Shown here piece after piece: positions 42,813 through 51,269 of a DNA stretch of 64,000 nucleotides (position 1 is the first letter of the stretch; the number at the start of each line of letters is the position of its first letter). Position numbers and translations under genes: made by a program. Source of the DNA: G963665925 sp963678925. Its GTDB lineage: Bacteria; Bacillota; Clostridia; Peptostreptococcales; Acidaminobacteraceae. The stretch is from NCBI GenBank assembly GCA_963678925.1, contig OY787533.1, forward strand, positions 4,588,001 to 4,652,000, in the 5' to 3' direction. The notes beneath the pieces were generated by a model. It was not told the origin of the DNA and searched no databases. It saw only the letters and a program-made list of their open reading frames with translations.

Positions 42813-44348
42813 CTACTTAACTCCAGAAACCTCACCAATTGCCGCTTCAACAGCTTCTACAATTTCATGAGATCTGATCAAATCGTACATTGCGTTGATG
42901 TCGCGGTAAGTTTCACGGTCTTCCATGAATGCATCAATTTTGTTGCGCACAAGATCATAAACAACTTGAGTCCCTTTAGCCATTTTGCCGTTTGGATCAA
43001 GATCGATTGCCTGTGCAGCACACATCAACTCAATTGCAAGCACGTTGGATACATTTTCGAAAATGTCTCTAGCCTTACGTGCTGCGATTGTACCCATAGA
43101 TACGTGGTCTTCCTGATTTGCACTCGATGGAATCGAGTCAACACTTGCAGGATGTGCAAGCACCTTGTTTTCTGAAACAAGTGCCGCAGCAGCATACTGA
43201 GCAATCATGAAGCCGTTATGAAGGCCACCTTTTGGTGTCAGGAATGCTGGCAGACCGCTTAGTGCTGGATTTACCATTCTCTCAATACGTCTTTCAGACT
43301 CATTAGCGATTTCAGACAGTGCTATTCCCAGGAAGTCAAATGGCAGTGCCATTGGCTGACCGTGGAAGTTACCGCCAGAGAATACAGACTCATCTTCTGG
43401 AATGATAATTGGATTATCTGTTACTGCATTAATTTCAATTAGAACCTTTTGTGCTACAAACTCGATTGCGTCCTTGCTTCCACCATGAATTTGAGGAATA
43501 CAACGGAGTGAGTATGCATCTTGAACACGGATTTCTCCCTGACGTGTTGTTCTTTCGCTGCCCTCAAGGATATGAAGCAGATTAGCAGCTGTGTCCATTT
43601 GACCTTTGTGAGGACGGATTGCATGGATACGTGGGTCAAATGCGTCAGTAATGCCACGAAGTGCTTCAATTGTAAGTGATGCAGTCATATCAGAAAGCTT
43701 CATCATCTTTTCTGCATCGTATACTGTCAGTGCACCGACTGCTGTCATTACCTGTGTACCATTGATCAGTGCAAGACCTTCTTTTGAAGTAAGCTCGATT
43801 ACGTCGACACCTGCTTTAGCCATTGCTTCCTTACCAGGCATAACTTCACCCTTGTATATAGCTTCGCCTTCACCAATCAGTGGAAGAACCATATGCGAAA
43901 GTGGTGCCAGGTCGCCAGATGCGCCTAGAGAACCTTTTTCAGGAATCACTGGATGAACACCTTCGTTAATCATTTTAACCAAAGTTTCAATTGTAGAAAG
44001 TCTAGCGCCAGAGTAGCCCTTTACCAGGTTGTTTACACGAAGCAGCATAATCGCTCTAACGATTTCTTCACTGAAAGGTTTGCCTACGCCACATGCGTGG
44101 GATACAATAAGATTTCTTTGAAGTTCTGCTGTATCTTCTTTAGAGATAACTGTGTCAGAGAACTTGCCGAAGCCTGTTGTGATTCCGTAAACAACTTTTC
44201 CCTCTTCAACAAACTTGTCAACGATATTTCTGCTTGCTTTTACTCTTTCAACCGCTTTAGTATCAAGCTCAACTTTGTACCCTCTGCGTGCTACGTCTGC
44301 AACGTCTTGCAGCGTTAGCGAAAGTCCATCAAGAATTACTTTGTTCAT
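42813..44348 (-). CDS. hutH: Histidine ammonia-lyase
   Basis: Removes ammonia from histidine to give urocanate. At 511 residues it has normal length. The catalytic MIO cofactor forms from ASG at residues 143-145 in GSLGASGDLAPLSHM. The YGITTGFGKF block is near residue 60. GGGGGA precedes the ATG at 44348; the open frame extends 18 bases upstream. It is the first gene of the histidine operon. The roughly 200 bases upstream hold partial inverted repeats related to AAAACGTC but no promoter that I trust. Confidence 0.97.
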   Translation of the reverse strand: MNKVILDGLSLTLQDVADVARRGYKVELDTKAVERVKASRNIVDKFVEEGKVVYGITTGFGKFSDTVISKEDTAELQRNLIVSHACGVGKPFSEEIVRAIMLLRVNNLVKGYSGARLSTIETLVKMINEGVHPVIPEKGSLGASGDLAPLSHMVLPLIGEGEAIYKGEVMPGKEAMAKAGVDVIELTSKEGLALINGTQVMTAVGALTVYDAEKMMKLSDMTASLTIEALRGITDAFDPRIHAIRPHKGQMDTAANLLHILEGSERTTRQGEIRVQDAYSLRCIPQIHGGSKDAIEFVAQKVLIEINAVTDNPIIIPEDESVFSGGNFHGQPMALPFDFLGIALSEIANESERRIERMVNPALSGLPAFLTPKGGLHNGFMIAQYAAAALVSENKVLAHPASVDSIPSSANQEDHVSMGTIAARKARDIFENVSNVLAIELMCAAQAIDLDPNGKMAKGTQVVYDLVRNKIDAFMEDRETYRDINAMYDLIRSHEIVEAVEAAIGEVSGVK

Positions 44349-44554
44349 TTTGGTTCCCCCTATCATTTTCCCCGAAGCAAGTCGCGGTCTATCTTATGTC
44401 TATATCATCTAATCAATATAATCGCTTCGCTTCGGCAACGCGTTATTCAACAATCGCTTAATTTCAAATTCATTGTAACAGGTGTACGTCAGTAAAACGT
44501 CTATTTACGACAGGGGTTTTCAAATTTGTTGACGTTTTCAGTCAATTCCGACTG

Positions 44555-45181
44555 TCAAAACATGTTTAAAGCCAGCAAAACCATTGCAATCAGGTCGATT
44601 GCCAAATTTCCAAAATACACGGATTCCATAAGCAAATCTGTCAATTTTCTGACTTTTTCTTGAGCATTTGTCCATGTGTTCTCCATTATTGACGCTGCCA
44701 TATCACCAGATTTTTTCAATTGAACAGATTTTTTTACAATGTCCAGCATACGTAGTGCAGTATAAGCATACAAAGGCATAGTCAGCCAGTCCGGTAAATT
44801 ATCATTGAAATCATCCCCCTTGTACTTTGACAATGCCGCTGCTGCGACAAACATCATTAGAAAAGCTCCGGCGCTGTACATTTTTCTGCCAAGCAACTGA
44901 TCAATAATCGAGTCAATCTCCGCCATTCCCACTGACTCAATATGATCCATTTGAACCCGTCGGACCCGTCCACCGAAAAAGTCTTCCAATTCTCTTATTA
45001 AACGGCGCTTGACTATTTCATGGCTTGAAGCTTCACAATCATTCTCAGGAAGGTTTTCAGATAGAAGCGCCATAAAGTCCACCATATTAATAAAACTCAA
45101 GTCATCTTGACTTAAGTCTTCTTGTCCGTGACTTGTGTCATTTGCAGACTGCAAGTCTCTGTATTCCTTTCTCCTATTCAT
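44555..45181 (-). CDS. Membrane protein of unknown function, last gene of Tad-like operon
   Basis: I do not recognise this 208-residue protein. The N-terminal half is hydrophilic and acidic. A hydrophobic segment near residue 110 (AGAFLMMFVAAAAL) and one at the extreme C-terminus (LAIDLIAMVLLALNMF) suggest membrane attachment. The ATG at 45181 overlaps the upstream stop by ATGA and follows GGAGGG. It is the last of about thirteen coupled genes of the pilus-like operon. A role in assembly or regulation of that system is inferred from position only. Confidence 0.7.
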   Translation of the reverse strand: MNRRKEYRDLQSANDTSHGQEDLSQDDLSFINMVDFMALLSENLPENDCEASSHEIVKRRLIRELEDFFGGRVRRVQMDHIESVGMAEIDSIIDQLLGRKMYSAGAFLMMFVAAAALSKYKGDDFNDNLPDWLTMPLYAYTALRMLDIVKKSVQLKKSGDMAASIMENTWTNAQEKVRKLTDLLMESVYFGNLAIDLIAMVLLALNMF

Positions 45182-46140
45182 GACAGGCGCCCTCCTGTGT
45201 ACAAGTGATAAAAGACAGCCACCAGGGCAATTACGAAATAGACCTCTGCCATACTGCCGCCATACACCTTTTGTCCATAAACTCTCAGCCATTTATAGAG
45301 TCGCGCACTGGGGCTTGTCATGATTTCACTCAAGGACTGACCACCTGCAAGCATGCACAAAATCTGCTTCTTCACCCTTCCAAACAGCATGCGCCTTGCT
45401 CCCCATAAAATCTCACGCACAAGTCGGTAGACAACATCTACAACCAGCACCCCTATAAGTCCGTAGTAACCCAATTCGGACAGAAAGGTTATTGCCAGAA
45501 AAACCAGCAGCACCTCATGAACTTGGTCATTTCTCAAAATTCTTGCCAGCACTGGTCTGTTGCGCCCTTTGAGTGCTTGTGTATCGATTGTCAGTTTCAA
45601 AATGAAGTTTGCTTCAGAATTTGGCTCAAGTGCGCATTTCAAGCTGCCAAGTACAGATGCGCTCAGTGTTTCAGAGCTAAGCTGACCTGCTTTTGAAAAT
45701 ATAACAGCTTCTTTAGAAGTCTTCTCATCCCCCGCTTTATATGCCATGCGCAGTTCTTCTGTATAAATTTCCCCCACACACGCACTTTCTGGCATGCGCA
45801 AGGGTTTCCACAAATCCGATTCGCCAGCAGCCGCACTCTGCTCAAACAGGGCTTTCATGCAGGTATCAGATGCTTCAAGCATTTCAAGCAAGAAATCCAA
45901 GAATCTGTACCCAGTCATTTTGCAGGCAATGCGCGCATAGGTCAGACACAGAGACTGCCTGAGAACATATCTTCTGTAATAAAATGCGCCCGGACTCAGC
46001 CCTGCCAGCTTTAAGGCATGCTTTGAAAACAGATGTACTGGATGATTTTTCGCAGCGTGAGCCGCCATTTGACAAAGGGCTTCGCGGTCATCTGATGTTT
46101 GAACGACGTCTGCGAGCCTATCAAAAAAAACCTTATGCAC
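45178..46140 (-). CDS. Membrane protein of unknown function in Tad-like operon
   Basis: A 320-residue protein starting at a GTG that follows GGGGGA and overlaps the kinase gene by 8 bases. Residues 1-210 are soluble, Cys- and Ala-rich. Hydrophobic segments lie at about 215-245 and close to the C-terminus (YFVIALVAVFYHLY), so it is probably a two- or three-pass membrane protein with a large cytoplasmic N-terminal part. No known domain is apparent. Tight coupling to the kinase suggests that it could be its substrate or sensor. Confidence 0.7.
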   Translation of the reverse strand: MHKVFFDRLADVVQTSDDREALCQMAAHAAKNHPVHLFSKHALKLAGLSPGAFYYRRYVLRQSLCLTYARIACKMTGYRFLDFLLEMLEASDTCMKALFEQSAAAGESDLWKPLRMPESACVGEIYTEELRMAYKAGDEKTSKEAVIFSKAGQLSSETLSASVLGSLKCALEPNSEANFILKLTIDTQALKGRNRPVLARILRNDQVHEVLLVFLAITFLSELGYYGLIGVLVVDVVYRLVREILWGARRMLFGRVKKQILCMLAGGQSLSEIMTSPSARLYKWLRVYGQKVYGGSMAEVYFVIALVAVFYHLYTGGRLS

Positions 46141-47644
46141 GAGTATCCCCCGCTTTCTCTTTAAAGCTTTCAACCCAGTTTAAAAAGTAAGCACTTCCCA
46201 TGAGATTGCTGATTTCAACAGCAAGTGCTTCTTCTGTATCTTTAAGCATATGGGTGAGTTCTGTAAAGGTCCTGATTTTTTGACCTCTATAATTGAATGT
46301 TTTACTGTCTGAAAATAGATAGGCCACCCTGAAACACAGGACCTCAAGCTCTAAGTCAAGGAGGCTTTCTTCCGTTTCCACATGCAGCTGCTGCTTCTTA
46401 ACTGACTGGTTCAAAAGAAATCTTATGAAGCCGCTTTCGTGCATTTCTTTGAAATAGACCGGAATCTTTGGCAAACTGCCCTGCAGGCTTTTCGCGAAAT
46501 CTTCCATTGAGTTGAACCGCATGTCTTTCCAACCGATAAATCCGCCCCCGCTGATGCGATACAGCAGTCTGGCAAATTTACAACTGTCCAGTCCAGCCGT
46601 TCTCTCATCAAGCAATATCATCAAGTCGTCCTCTGAAGCACTTTTGAAAAGGGCATCCAAGACGCCCGCATCACAGCTTCTGATTATTTCATTCCAGTTT
46701 TCTTCCGATTCGGTCGCCATGAGGGACAGGTCACGCAGTCCTTTTATTCTTCTATCCAGAAGTAGGACTTCTCCCTTTTCAGTTTGTCTAAAACCTTTGT
46801 AGACCGTATCAACATGTCTGCTTATGTCATAACCGTCGCACCAGGCCTTCACCGACTCATAAGCAAGCCTGCTTCTCTTGTCATAGGCTGTAAGACCACG
46901 TATCAGCAATACGAGATCGTCTGGCATATCCTCAGGTATTTGCAGATTTCCTTCCATGGTATCAACCATGATTTGAAAGGCATTCATGCCTTTATAGGGA
47001 CTTTCGCCAAGCCAAAGATCAACCAGTGTCATTCCCAGACTATAATAATCGAACTGCCTGCTTTTGATGCTTGCTTCAGAGTAGCTTTCAGGCGGCCGGT
47101 AGCCGTAGGTCCCCTTGGCGCCAGTCACATGCACTGCGTCCTGTCCAAGGGATGAGCTGATTCCAAAATCACCGAGGTAGAGGTTTTCTTCTGCATCAAG
47201 GAAAATATTTGAGGGTTTTAAGTCCATATGCACAATGTCCTGAGTGTGGATTTGGTGCAAGGCTTCGTTGAGCACTGGAATCACAAAGGATTTCAGTGTT
47301 TCATAGCCTAGCTTCTCCACTCTGGAAAGGTCGCCGTTCACATAATAGGGAATTACTTCATACCGTCTTCCCTTATAACTTCCAAGCGCGAGTACTGGGA
47401 CTACATGCTTGAGATTCATATTTGAGAGTTTTACCAACATCTGCTCATCTAGGACTGCATCGTGCCTGTAAAGTTTTACAACCTGCTTTTTCCCCTTGTA
47501 GGCACACAAGTAGATATCCGATTGTCCGCTGCTTGTTCCAATTTGGGAAAGAACCTGATACTTACCATCTATTTTTTCACCGAGTGCCACAGGGGATGCG
47601 CATCCTGCACTGGCTTTCTTTTTGACAAATCGCGTTACTTCCAC
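46133..47644 (-). CDS. Ser/Thr protein kinase of the Tad-like operon
   Basis: A 503-residue cytoplasmic kinase. A eukaryote-like kinase domain is at about 25-285: Lys 57 (QVVKLYR), catalytic Asp 141 in HMDLKPSN, DFG at 159-161 and RPPE in the activation segment, all intact. Residues 290-503 form a second, unrecognised helical domain. It has no transmembrane or PASTA segment, unlike PrkC. The start is GTG after AAGGAGG. Its place inside the pilus-like operon suggests that it phosphorylates components of that machine. Confidence 0.92.
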   Translation of the reverse strand: MEVTRFVKKKASAGCASPVALGEKIDGKYQVLSQIGTSSGQSDIYLCAYKGKKQVVKLYRHDAVLDEQMLVKLSNMNLKHVVPVLALGSYKGRRYEVIPYYVNGDLSRVEKLGYETLKSFVIPVLNEALHQIHTQDIVHMDLKPSNIFLDAEENLYLGDFGISSSLGQDAVHVTGAKGTYGYRPPESYSEASIKSRQFDYYSLGMTLVDLWLGESPYKGMNAFQIMVDTMEGNLQIPEDMPDDLVLLIRGLTAYDKRSRLAYESVKAWCDGYDISRHVDTVYKGFRQTEKGEVLLLDRRIKGLRDLSLMATESEENWNEIIRSCDAGVLDALFKSASEDDLMILLDERTAGLDSCKFARLLYRISGGGFIGWKDMRFNSMEDFAKSLQGSLPKIPVYFKEMHESGFIRFLLNQSVKKQQLHVETEESLLDLELEVLCFRVAYLFSDSKTFNYRGQKIRTFTELTHMLKDTEEALAVEISNLMGSAYFLNWVESFKEKAGDTRA

Positions 47645-47657
47645 AAGACCTCCTTAA

Positions 47658-48164
47658 TCACCGTATGATGAGCTGAATCAAAACCGCCAAATGTACTGCA
47701 AGCGCAAGTGGAAGCGCAAGACTTGGAGCTTCTTCCACTTCATAGGGCACAAAGGCGCCCACAAGTGCAAGTGTCTTAAAATAGACAAATAACCGCTTCA
47801 TTCTTGACATCAGAATTTTGCGCCTAAGCAGAATACACAGTGCAAGAAGGCCAGCTATACAATATGTCATCACTATTATGTCGATGACAAAGGACAGACC
47901 GCACACAGCACCTAAGGCCATGAACAGCTTCACGTCACCCGCTGAAATCAACCTCAGCCTGAACGGCAAAAAATGAAGTGCAAAAGGAAGCACCAGGCCC
48001 CACGCGCTGAAATCGACGTGGTGTTCAAGCACCGCTTGAATAACCACCATACCGACTAAAAAGAATATCAGTATGACATTATAAACCTTTCTACGGCGCA
48101 TATCTGTATAAGCACAGATGAACGTCATCAGTACAAGGAAACTAATTTCTGTCATAGTCTTCAT
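47658..48164 (-). CDS. Prepilin peptidase (TadV/CpaA-like, A24 family)
   Basis: A 168-residue polytopic membrane protease with about five hydrophobic segments. The two catalytic aspartates are in AYTDMRRRKVYN (D21) and ISAGDVKL (D77, the GD motif). It should process pilin-like N-terminal signals. It overlaps the upstream TadE-like gene by 23 bases. Presence of an intact peptidase implies that substrates exist, although no classic Flp pilin is seen in the operon. Confidence 0.9.
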   Translation of the reverse strand: MKTMTEISFLVLMTFICAYTDMRRRKVYNVILIFFLVGMVVIQAVLEHHVDFSAWGLVLPFALHFLPFRLRLISAGDVKLFMALGAVCGLSFVIDIIVMTYCIAGLLALCILLRRKILMSRMKRLFVYFKTLALVGAFVPYEVEEAPSLALPLALAVHLAVLIQLIIR

Positions 48165-48678
48165 AAGCGGAGCTCCTTATAATTGCCGGCCACCTCATCC
48201 ACGATGCGCCCCGCACAGGGTATTGTGCTTCTATGGTTACAATCACTGTGGGTTCAGTAATTAATTTCTCATACCCTGTATCCGGCTCAGTGAATATTGA
48301 ATGATAGGAAAATGCGGACGAACGCACATACTGCCCATTTTTATAGACAGTCAGCGCATGGCTGTCATCAATATAATAGGTGGCATACTTGATTTTATCG
48401 ACCCAAAAGGCGTCTGCTTCAGGGGTCGCGTCTGCCTTCAAATGCATATTTTTCATAATCAGTGTTTTTATGATTGCTTCTGCACCTGCCTTGTCATAAA
48501 CTCTGACACCAGTGCCGTACGCATCCGCTTCATATATAAGTGCCCCTGCGCCAGCAGCATCGTCACAGACTTCTTTGACCCTGTTCTGGGCCCTGAAATA
48601 CGTATCGTGTTCAACCTGAAAGCTGTTGAAGAGTATCATTAAAACAACAAGCGCGACGCCAACTATGTATGTCTTCAT
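48142..48678 (-). CDS. Secreted/membrane-anchored TadE-like protein
   Basis: A 178-residue protein with one N-terminal membrane segment (YIVGVALVVLMILFNSF) and an extracytoplasmic domain. A RAQNRVKEVCDDAAGAGAL helix directly after the anchor is typical of TadE/TadG pseudopilins, which interact with pilin in the membrane. The start overlaps the upstream stop (ATGA). Its C-terminal half has an Ig-like or beta-rich pattern. I am sure of the topology, less so of the family. Confidence 0.75.
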   Translation of the reverse strand: MKTYIVGVALVVLMILFNSFQVEHDTYFRAQNRVKEVCDDAAGAGALIYEADAYGTGVRVYDKAGAEAIIKTLIMKNMHLKADATPEADAFWVDKIKYATYYIDDSHALTVYKNGQYVRSSAFSYHSIFTEPDTGYEKLITEPTVIVTIEAQYPVRGASWMRWPAIIRSSAYEDYDRN

Positions 48679-49076
48679 TTTTCTATCCATTCGCTGACAA
48701 TCGTGTTCTCAAGCCTATATAGGCCCTTATTGTCATCTTCCCTTATTCCCCAGAGCGCTTCTACAGCAATCAACTTATGAATGGGCACCGTGATACTGTA
48801 ATGAATGATTTGACCTCTTTCAACGCGTACATTCATATTTTCAGAGACAAACTGTATTTCGTCATCTTTTATGGAAGTACCATCGACTATGGCTTTTTTC
48901 ATGTCTTCGACAATCGAATCTGTGAAACAGCCTTCCAGCTTCGAATGCTCTTTTGCATTGATGACATATTTTTGAACAAGAGCCATTTCATAGTGATTTC
49001 GTATGTTCAGGGCATACTGAATGGGAAAGGTCAAAAGCAAAACAATAACAGCACATAGAGCTATAAAATCCTTCAT
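48675..49076 (-). CDS. Small pseudopilin-like protein
   Basis: A 133-residue protein with an N-terminal membrane segment (FIALCAVIVLLLTFPIQYAL) followed by an amphipathic helix and a small domain. This is the TadE/pseudopilin layout. GGGGAGGG precedes the ATG at 49076. It is part of a chain of genes joined by ATGA overlaps. Confidence 0.72.
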   Translation of the reverse strand: MKDFIALCAVIVLLLTFPIQYALNIRNHYEMALVQKYVINAKEHSKLEGCFTDSIVEDMKKAIVDGTSIKDDEIQFVSENMNVRVERGQIIHYSITVPIHKLIAVEALWGIREDDNKGLYRLENTIVSEWIEK

Positions 49077-49132
49077 GTTTCCCTCCCCGTCCACACAGGA
49101 CTTTTCACACCGCATGCTTGTCCACGTTTTTC

Positions 49133-49279
49133 TTATGGAACGTTTTTCATGTTTGAGATCTGCACTTCAAAAACCTTTGAAGCATTGCTGCGAATTGACA
49201 CATCTCCTACCAGCACGCTTGAAAACAAATATATTCCAAGCATTGTCGAGAAAAGAACAATGATGATATGTTTCATCAT
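49133..49279 (-). CDS. 48-residue membrane-anchored protein of the Tad-like operon
   Basis: Starts MMKHIIIVLFSTMLGIYLFS and has a short hydrophilic tail ending NMKNVP. One hydrophobic helix is at the very N-terminus. AGGAG precedes it and the start overlaps the upstream stop by ATGA. It resembles its 58-residue neighbour in layout and first residues. It could be a minor pilin-like subunit. Confidence 0.72.
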   Translation of the reverse strand: MMKHIIIVLFSTMLGIYLFSSVLVGDVSIRSNASKVFEVQISNMKNVP

Positions 49280-49452
49280 TCATCTCCTATTGACGCATTT
49301 GTGATTTTTGTCAGTTCGCCATTTGCCTTTGTACTGACTTCCTCTGCAACCTCCAGAAAGGATGCCGAATCACCGCCATCACCCACAATATATGTTGTTC
49401 CTATGTATACTGCCAAAATGATTGTAAAAAGTAGAATTATGATGTTCTTCAT
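49276..49452 (-). CDS. 58-residue membrane-anchored protein of the Tad-like operon
   Basis: Starts MKNIIILLFTIILAVYIGTT, then a glycine/aspartate-rich turn and an acidic amphipathic tail. GGGAGG precedes the ATG. The size fits a Flp-type pilin, but there is no basic leader ending in Gly followed by a Glu-Tyr pair, so standard prepilin processing is not evident. It lies directly after tadC. Confidence 0.72.
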   Translation of the reverse strand: MKNIIILLFTIILAVYIGTTYIVGDGGDSASFLEVAEEVSTKANGELTKITNASIGDE

Positions 49453-49462
49453 TGTAACCTCC

Positions 49463-50329
49463 CTATATTTTTTGAATCATTTCAATGGTATCAAGCCATA
49501 TGACTATGATCATAAAATTTAAAATAACCATGAATGCCGATGCGATTACCGGCGCATACATGATATAGCTCTGCATCTCCTGACGTCTTTGAAACCGTGT
49601 CAACCGTTCTTCCCGAATATGACTCTGGTAGACCTCGAGCTGGCTGACCAGCTCCTCATGACTCATATAATCGATCTTTTCGAAAACACTTGCCAGTTCA
49701 CAGCTCATTTTCGTATTGAGCATTCCCGCAAAAATGTCACAGCCCTGCTTAAACTGTCCAAGTCTCCAGTGAGACAGCAGTTTGGAGTAAGCAGGCTTGG
49801 TCACCCTGCTGTATTTAAATAGCTGCTCAACCAAGTAGTCACCACTTAGCCTATTGTCACTCTGGGCAACACATAAATTTTTCAGCTGGGTCATGGCGTC
49901 AAGGTGCTCTCTGTCAATGCGCATTTTTCTTCCAGCTGCAAGTCTTTCAATCAAGATACCGAAAGGTGTCCTGTAGCTGCCAATCTTTTCAACCGGTGCT
50001 GAAAGTGCAAACAGAACCACTATTACAAACAGATCGCGCAAACTGAACTGGCCTCTTGAGAAAAAGAAAGCTGATTCTGCCGCCAAAGACCCGACCAGCA
50101 CCAGATACCTAAGCATCTTATAGGCACTGTCGTCCATCCTAAAGCCAGATTCAAACACCCTCAAGGCATCTCGTGATACTGGGTGCTGTCGATTTGAACC
50201 CTTTTTCAGTAAAATGCGCTTTCTGAAGCGGACATAACTTTGAGCCCGCCCCCTATAGAAGGCTCCTATTCCATGAAGACCTGCTACAAATACCGCAAAT
50301 AGCATGCAGTAGATATAAAAGCTTGTCAC
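49463..50329 (-). CDS. tadC: TadC-like pilus platform protein
   Basis: A 288-residue inner-membrane protein of the type II secretion F domain family. Hydrophobic segments are at about 5-25, 85-115 and near the C-terminus (ASAFMVILNFMIIVIWL). A cytoplasmic helical domain between them contains the LVEQLFKYSRVTKPAYSKLL pattern. Start is GTG, preceded by GAGGAGGGG. It pairs with the upstream TadB-like protein as the membrane platform on which the TadA ATPase acts. Confidence 0.85.
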   Translation of the reverse strand: MTSFYIYCMLFAVFVAGLHGIGAFYRGRAQSYVRFRKRILLKKGSNRQHPVSRDALRVFESGFRMDDSAYKMLRYLVLVGSLAAESAFFFSRGQFSLRDLFVIVVLFALSAPVEKIGSYRTPFGILIERLAAGRKMRIDREHLDAMTQLKNLCVAQSDNRLSGDYLVEQLFKYSRVTKPAYSKLLSHWRLGQFKQGCDIFAGMLNTKMSCELASVFEKIDYMSHEELVSQLEVYQSHIREERLTRFQRRQEMQSYIMYAPVIASAFMVILNFMIIVIWLDTIEMIQKI

Positions 50330-50342
50330 TGTACGCCCCTCC

Positions 50343-51269
50343 TCAGGTAATGTCGAACTTCCTTCTTTTGAACAAGACCATGATCACTAAGTTCAAGAGA
50401 TACAGCGCACTGCAAATCACAATCAGCTTCAAGCCTGATGTTGTGAAAAACTGATACCGGATAAACTTGGAAACCGTGAATCCAAACATCCTGACTGCCA
50501 GAAAAACCGTTAAGACATACAGTGCAGGAATTAAAAATTTTACCATGGCAAAACCTTCCGTTGCACTTCTCTCGCCTTTCTCATAGGACTCCTTGGCGCG
50601 CCTGAGCTCATTTTGAATGTCCTGCAGACCACTTGAAACATTTAACCCCTCGTGAACCGATAGCCTGATATTGTTTGTCAGCATTCGGCTCCACTGCGTA
50701 TCCACCAGGTAATTGAACTCACTTAGGATTTCGTCAAGATGCCCTTCGCTGCGATAAGCCTTTAAGCGAAGCGACATGCCGAACAGCAGAGATCTTGTCC
50801 GTGGCGTGTTCTTCAGATGAATCACAGTCTGATCCATCGCTTCAATCATGTTGAAATGGTTTATTCTGTATTGATTCAGAAGCTCAGAAATTAGAAACTC
50901 CCCCTCATAGCTGCTTTCAATGCGAATGGTGTAAAGTTGGACCCTGAGAAAGACAAGTGGCGTGACCACTACCAAAAGCTGACTTTGCACCGCCTGGCCT
51001 ATGGGCATATTTCTAAGAAAAAATACCAGACTTGCCAGACAAAAAAGAAGATACCCCAGTCCATATGTCTCAATGTACTCCGACCCGCTATCACCAAGAA
51101 CTGCTACCAGGAGAGGGCGAAGTCGCGTCTTCACGGTCTTGAAAGAGCCAACTTGTGGTCCGCTGACACTCAGAAGCTCCATCGCTTTTCTTAATACAAG
51201 CTGTATTGAGTTTGAAAACAGCAGAAGTATGCCAAGAACTAGACCAGTATATAGAATCCATAAGACCAC
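50343..51269 (-). CDS. tadB: TadB-like pilus platform protein
   Basis: A 308-residue membrane protein of the T2SF family. Hydrophobic segments are at about 3-25, 70-110 and near the C-terminus. The central helical domain has the GEFLISELLNQYRI and HEGLNVSSGLQDIQNELRRAK blocks. The start is a GTG directly after the tadA stop. With tadC it forms the platform of the secretion machine. Confidence 0.85.
   Translation of the reverse strand: MVLWILYTGLVLGILLLFSNSIQLVLRKAMELLSVSGPQVGSFKTVKTRLRPLLVAVLGDSGSEYIETYGLGYLLFCLASLVFFLRNMPIGQAVQSQLLVVVTPLVFLRVQLYTIRIESSYEGEFLISELLNQYRINHFNMIEAMDQTVIHLKNTPRTRSLLFGMSLRLKAYRSEGHLDEILSEFNYLVDTQWSRMLTNNIRLSVHEGLNVSSGLQDIQNELRRAKESYEKGERSATEGFAMVKFLIPALYVLTVFLAVRMFGFTVSKFIRYQFFTTSGLKLIVICSALYLLNLVIMVLFKRRKFDIT

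Noticed and set aside
44375..44391. Possible sigma-54 promoter upstream of hutH
   Set aside because: The -12 part (CGACTTGCT) fits, but the -24 part reads TAGACC and lacks the invariant GG. No activator palindromes are nearby.
44349..44554. Sigma-A promoter and operator upstream of hutH
   Set aside because: Inverted AAAACGTC/GACGTTTT motifs and a TACAAT box are visible, but no -35 box at correct spacing; too weak to annotate.
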